Origin: Streptosporangiaceae bacterium
GTDB lineage: Bacteria; Actinomycetota; Actinomycetes; Streptosporangiales; Streptosporangiaceae
Assembly: GCA_030041195.1 (NCBI GenBank)
Contig: JASHOI010000793.1
Coordinates: 1-8,135, forward strand
Length of the DNA stretch: 8,135 bases
Direction: 5' to 3'
Positions 6,108-8,135 of the stretch are shown here, piece by piece. The notes below the pieces were generated by a model. It worked only from the letters and a program-made list of their open reading frames with translations, was not told the origin of the DNA and ran no database searches. A program made the position numbers and the translations under genes. Every line of letters begins with the position of its first letter. Positions within the stretch are counted from its first letter, which is position 1.

Positions 6108-6318
6108 GCCAGCGAAGATCAACCCGGAGTTGGCGAGAATGGTCTCCGCCCGGCAATCGACGATCAGGACGCTGGCCGATCGCTTGGGCTCGTTCAGACT
6201 TTGCGCATAAGGCTGTTTCTTCGCGCTGTTATGACTATCGTCCGCAGAACCGCACGCACGGCGAAGAAAATGATGATCGCGTAGATCCAGGTAGCCACAT
6301 CCGGGCCAGCGAAGATCA
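6108..6318 (-). repeat. Direct repeat pair GCCAGCGAAGATCA, 197 bp apart
   Basis: The identical 14-mer lies at 6108-6121, in the gap before the ABC ATPase gene, and at 6305-6318, inside the serine hydrolase gene. Read on the minus strand the genic copy encodes LIFAG in the last membrane-segment region. The intergenic copy also reads LIFAG in one frame and then stops. It may be a duplicated scrap or chance; the rest of 6065-6193 shows no gene and no TA dinucleotide. Confidence 0.6.
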
Positions 6319-7738
6319 GCAGGGTTGGGGTGAGCGGCACGTACCCCACCAGCGATCCGAGCCCGTACGTAACGGACAGGGCAATCAGCACGGCTATGGT
6401 TAGATCCAGCCCGATGGCGCGGATCGCGGCACGCCAGAATCCCTTGCTCGTCACCCGGTCTGCGAACTTATCAAGCCACTTTCTGGTTCTCCAGAATGAA
6501 CGGATCATCAGCAGCAGGGTAGCGAGAACGATTATGTCAAAGATTATGTAGAAGATGAGGTAGGTGTGGTTGACGGACGGGAACGTGCCCGTCGTGATGC
6601 CCTGCATCAAACCGCTGTAGATCTGCTCGTCATTCAGTGGAGGAACCTGGGGGTCTTCGTTCATGAGCAAGACCACCGCGATCTTCTGCCTGGGCAGGAT
6701 GGCCATGGCCGTGTCGAAGTCACGCAGTTGCCCGTCGTGCGCAATGACGGGCGAGCCGTTGATCATCCCGACGCCCCAGCCGAGTCCGTACGAGGTGGCG
6801 TTGGGCACCGGAGTCTGGCCGTGCAACGGGACGAGCGCGGCGTGCATCTCCTGCACAGCCTCGGCTGAAGCGACGCGCCTGCCGTTGTACACACCGCCGT
6901 TCAACTGGGCGATGAGATAGTGGGTCATGTCCGCGGCGCTCGAGATGATGAATCCGGCCGGGACGAGAGGCGCCGCCACCCGCTCGGATAGCGGTATTTT
7001 CAGCCCGAACCAGTTGGCGTAACCCCTGGTAAGGCCCCGCATGTGAGCCGTTCCGGTGATGGCGTAGGTATGCGTCATGTCCAGCGGCGCGAAGATATGC
7101 TGCCGCACATAATTGTCGTATGACTCGCCGGACACTTGCTGCACAATATAGCCAGCTATGGTGTAATTGGCGTCCGAGTACTGGAACACCTTGCCGGGCC
7201 TGGCTATCAGGGGGAATGACTCGAAGCCTTTGATTGCCCGCTGGAATGTGGTATCCGGGCTAAAGCTCAGCTCGGTCAGCCCAGCTGCGTTGGATATCCC
7301 GCTGGTTTGGTCCAGCAGATCGATAACTGTGATGGAGTTCGACTCGCCGCGGCGTCCAACGCGGAACCAGGGGATGTACCGTCGCACCGGAGCGGCGAGG
7401 CTCACCTTGCCCTGGCCGGCCAGCTGCATGATGGCCAGCGCAGTGAAGGATTTGCTCAGCGAGGCCAGGAAGAACGACGTGTCCGGGGTGACGTTGCCGA
7501 AGGCGTTGAGCAGTACCGGACGGCTGCCCTGCACGATCCCCACGGCCACGCCCGGGATGCGCGAGGCGCTGGCTTGCTGCTGGATGTAGTCCGCGATGCG
7601 GCTGCCGGTCGTCTCGCCGATGGTCGCGGCGCCGGTGACCTGGGCGGCCGCGGCGCCGTTAGCGAGCACGGTGATCAGGCAGATGACCCCGAGCACCAGG
7701 CAAGCCCCTGCGCCGATGCGGTGTGTCCGATTGTCCAT
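6194..7738 (-). CDS. Membrane-anchored serine hydrolase of the beta-lactamase/PBP (S12) family
   Basis: The product has 514 residues. A signal peptide (about 1-32, hydrophobic GACLVLGVICLITVLA, ending AAAA) exports a beta-lactamase-fold domain (about 45-380). The active-site motif SxxK is S93-L-S-K96. The second motif, usually YxN, reads Y187-S-D189 followed by A-N191-Y. The third, KTG/HxG-like, is H334-D-G336. These suit an S12 esterase, D-aminopeptidase or DD-peptidase-like enzyme acting outside the membrane on an unknown substrate. A C-terminal extension adds three predicted membrane helices (about 393-412, 444-463, 482-502) with a basic end, RRNSLMRKV, that should anchor it. This makes it longer than the typical 350-400 residues. 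ATG 7738 has AAGGGG (7742-7747) close upstream. A LuxR-type regulator lies upstream and an ABC ATPase downstream on the same strand. The 3' part is visibly richer in A/T than its neighbours. Confidence 0.92.
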   Translation of the reverse strand: MDNRTHRIGAGACLVLGVICLITVLANGAAAAQVTGAATIGETTGSRIADYIQQQASASRIPGVAVGIVQGSRPVLLNAFGNVTPDTSFFLASLSKSFTALAIMQLAGQGKVSLAAPVRRYIPWFRVGRRGESNSITVIDLLDQTSGISNAAGLTELSFSPDTTFQRAIKGFESFPLIARPGKVFQYSDANYTIAGYIVQQVSGESYDNYVRQHIFAPLDMTHTYAITGTAHMRGLTRGYANWFGLKIPLSERVAAPLVPAGFIISSAADMTHYLIAQLNGGVYNGRRVASAEAVQEMHAALVPLHGQTPVPNATSYGLGWGVGMINGSPVIAHDGQLRDFDTAMAILPRQKIAVVLLMNEDPQVPPLNDEQIYSGLMQGITTGTFPSVNHTYLIFYIIFDIIVLATLLLMIRSFWRTRKWLDKFADRVTSKGFWRAAIRAIGLDLTIAVLIALSVTYGLGSLVGYVPLTPTLLIFAGPDVATWIYAIIIFFAVRAVLRTIVITARRNSLMRKV

Positions 7739-7801
7739 CTTCCCCTTCAGCTTTGTCGGTCAGGGTCCGTCGCCCGGTGCTGTTCACGCAGCGCTGAGGT
7801 G

Positions 7802-7880
7802 TCGGTCCGAAGCGCTGCCTGGCGGCCAAGCTTGGATCTTGGCTGTGACGGTAGATCTTGGGCAGGGCGCTTCGGATCGG
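7802..7880. repeat. Nested inverted repeats in the gap upstream of the serine hydrolase gene
   Basis: TCCGAAGCGC (7806-7815) is perfectly complementary to GCGCTTCGGA (7867-7876). The adjoining TGCC (7816-7819) also pairs with GGCA (7861-7864) past a 2-nt bulge. Inside lie GCCAAG (7825-7830) and CTTGGC (7838-7843), the 10-bp palindrome CCAAGCTTGG (7826-7835), and GATCTTGG repeated at 7835-7842 and 7854-7861. TCGG flanks the outer arms on both sides (7802-7805, 7877-7880). It could be an operator, a structured leader RNA or a tiny non-autonomous element. Confidence 0.6.
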
Positions 7881-7900
7881 GCGATCGTCCAGAATGCGGT

Positions 7901-7936
7901 CGCGCAGGTCTTTAGATTTGCGCGCCAGGTGTTTAG
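7901..7936. repeat. Imperfect tandem duplication at the luxR-type gene's stop codon
   Basis: CGCGCAGGTCTTTAG (7901-7915) and CGCGCCAGGTGTTTAG (7921-7936) are near-identical and about 20 bp apart. Each holds a TAA on the minus strand (7933-7935 and 7912-7914), 21 bp apart and in the same frame, so the regulator gene has a backup in-frame stop. Confidence 0.65.
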
Positions 7937-8135
7937 GGCGCGGCGCGTCCCGTGGGCGCCGGGCCCAAGGTGGATCGGCCGGGTTGTTCAGCGAGATGTG
8001 TTTCGCGCAGCAGGCCGGCCCGTTCCGCCAGAGCCGCCGCCTGCACCCTGCCGGAGGCGCCGAGTTTGCGCAGGATGCTGGTCACATGCACGCCGGCGGT
8101 GCTTGGACTGATGTACAGCGCCGCTGCGATCTGGG
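7933..8135 (-). CDS. LuxR-family transcriptional regulator, C-terminal HTH (5' end outside window)
   Basis: Reading leftward from the right edge, 66 residues are visible before TAA at 7933-7935. QIAAALYISPSTAGVHVTSILRKL followed by GASGRVQAAALAERAGLL is a clear GerE/LuxR-type DNA-binding domain: the recognition helix SPSTAGVHV, then the ILRKLGxxxR turn and the last helix. The rest (RETHLAEQPGRSTLGPAPTGRAAP) is a low-complexity tail. The N-terminal sensor or ATPase part lies beyond the window. It could therefore be a response regulator, a large ATP-binding LuxR protein (LAL) or a single-domain regulator; the AAALAERAGLL ending is reminiscent of LAL proteins, but that is weak evidence. It lies 194 bp upstream of the serine hydrolase on the same strand and could regulate it. 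Confidence 0.88.
   Translation of the reverse strand, partial: QIAAALYISPSTAGVHVTSILRKLGASGRVQAAALAERAGLLRETHLAEQPGRSTLGPAPTGRAAP

Noticed and set aside
6107..6193. Short minus-strand reading frame (containing VLIVDCRAETILANS and ending LIFAG) in the gap before the ABC gene
   Set aside because: No start codon or Shine-Dalgarno, and it is too short to support as a gene.
7307..8111. Two long plus-strand open frames over the hydrolase 5' end, the gap and luxR
   Set aside because: They lie opposite recognisable minus-strand genes and cross the intergenic palindromes; their products show no domain.
1..8135. CRISPR array, tRNA/rRNA gene, insertion sequence or phage integration site
   Set aside because: No regularly spaced repeats, no cloverleaf or rRNA motifs, no transposase or integrase fragments were seen on either strand.

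Overview
This 8.1 kb window is GC-rich DNA. Its third-position G/C codon use, its gene families (a sedolisin-type secreted protease, a LuxR-type HTH regulator, a MacB-like ATPase) and a probable leaderless gene all suggest a soil-type actinobacterium. I cannot name the genus. It reads as ordinary chromosome: no tRNA, rRNA, insertion sequence, CRISPR array or prophage gene is visible.

Layout. Five genes run rightward. They are the 3' end of a metal-dependent amidohydrolase (1-366), a class I SAM-dependent methyltransferase (405-1178), a secreted S53 (sedolisin/kumamolisin) protease with signal peptide and prodomain (1284-3344), a small Nudix-fold protein with a degraded Nudix box (3391-3852), and an Amt-type ammonium channel (3988-5295). 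Three genes run leftward: the 3' end of a LuxR-family regulator (7933-8135), a membrane-anchored serine beta-lactamase/PBP-like hydrolase (6194-7738), and a MacB/LolD-type ABC ATPase (5312-6064). The two blocks converge at about 5300 on a hairpin that looks like a shared bidirectional terminator.

How the genes relate. The amidohydrolase and methyltransferase are close enough (38 bp) to share a transcript. The protease, the Nudix protein and amt each look like separate transcription units. The protease has a strong Shine-Dalgarno and an upstream promoter/operator-like cluster, the Nudix gene has an extended -10 placed for a leaderless mRNA, and amt has a strong Shine-Dalgarno of its own. The serine hydrolase and ABC ATPase may be co-transcribed, because the 129 bp between them contains no TA dinucleotide and so no canonical -10. 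The LuxR regulator sits just upstream on the same strand and could control them, but this rests only on position.

I found no convincing new multi-gene system. The most unusual points are the Nudix protein that has lost all three glutamates of its REUXEE motif, the nested inverted repeats with flanking TCGG repeats between luxR and the serine hydrolase, small duplications at two stop codons, the cysteine-rich protease, and the isolation of both the amt gene (no glnK/glnD within the window) and the ABC ATPase (no permease within the window). No gene-free stretch exceeds 300 bases; the longest gap, 7739-7932, is described below.
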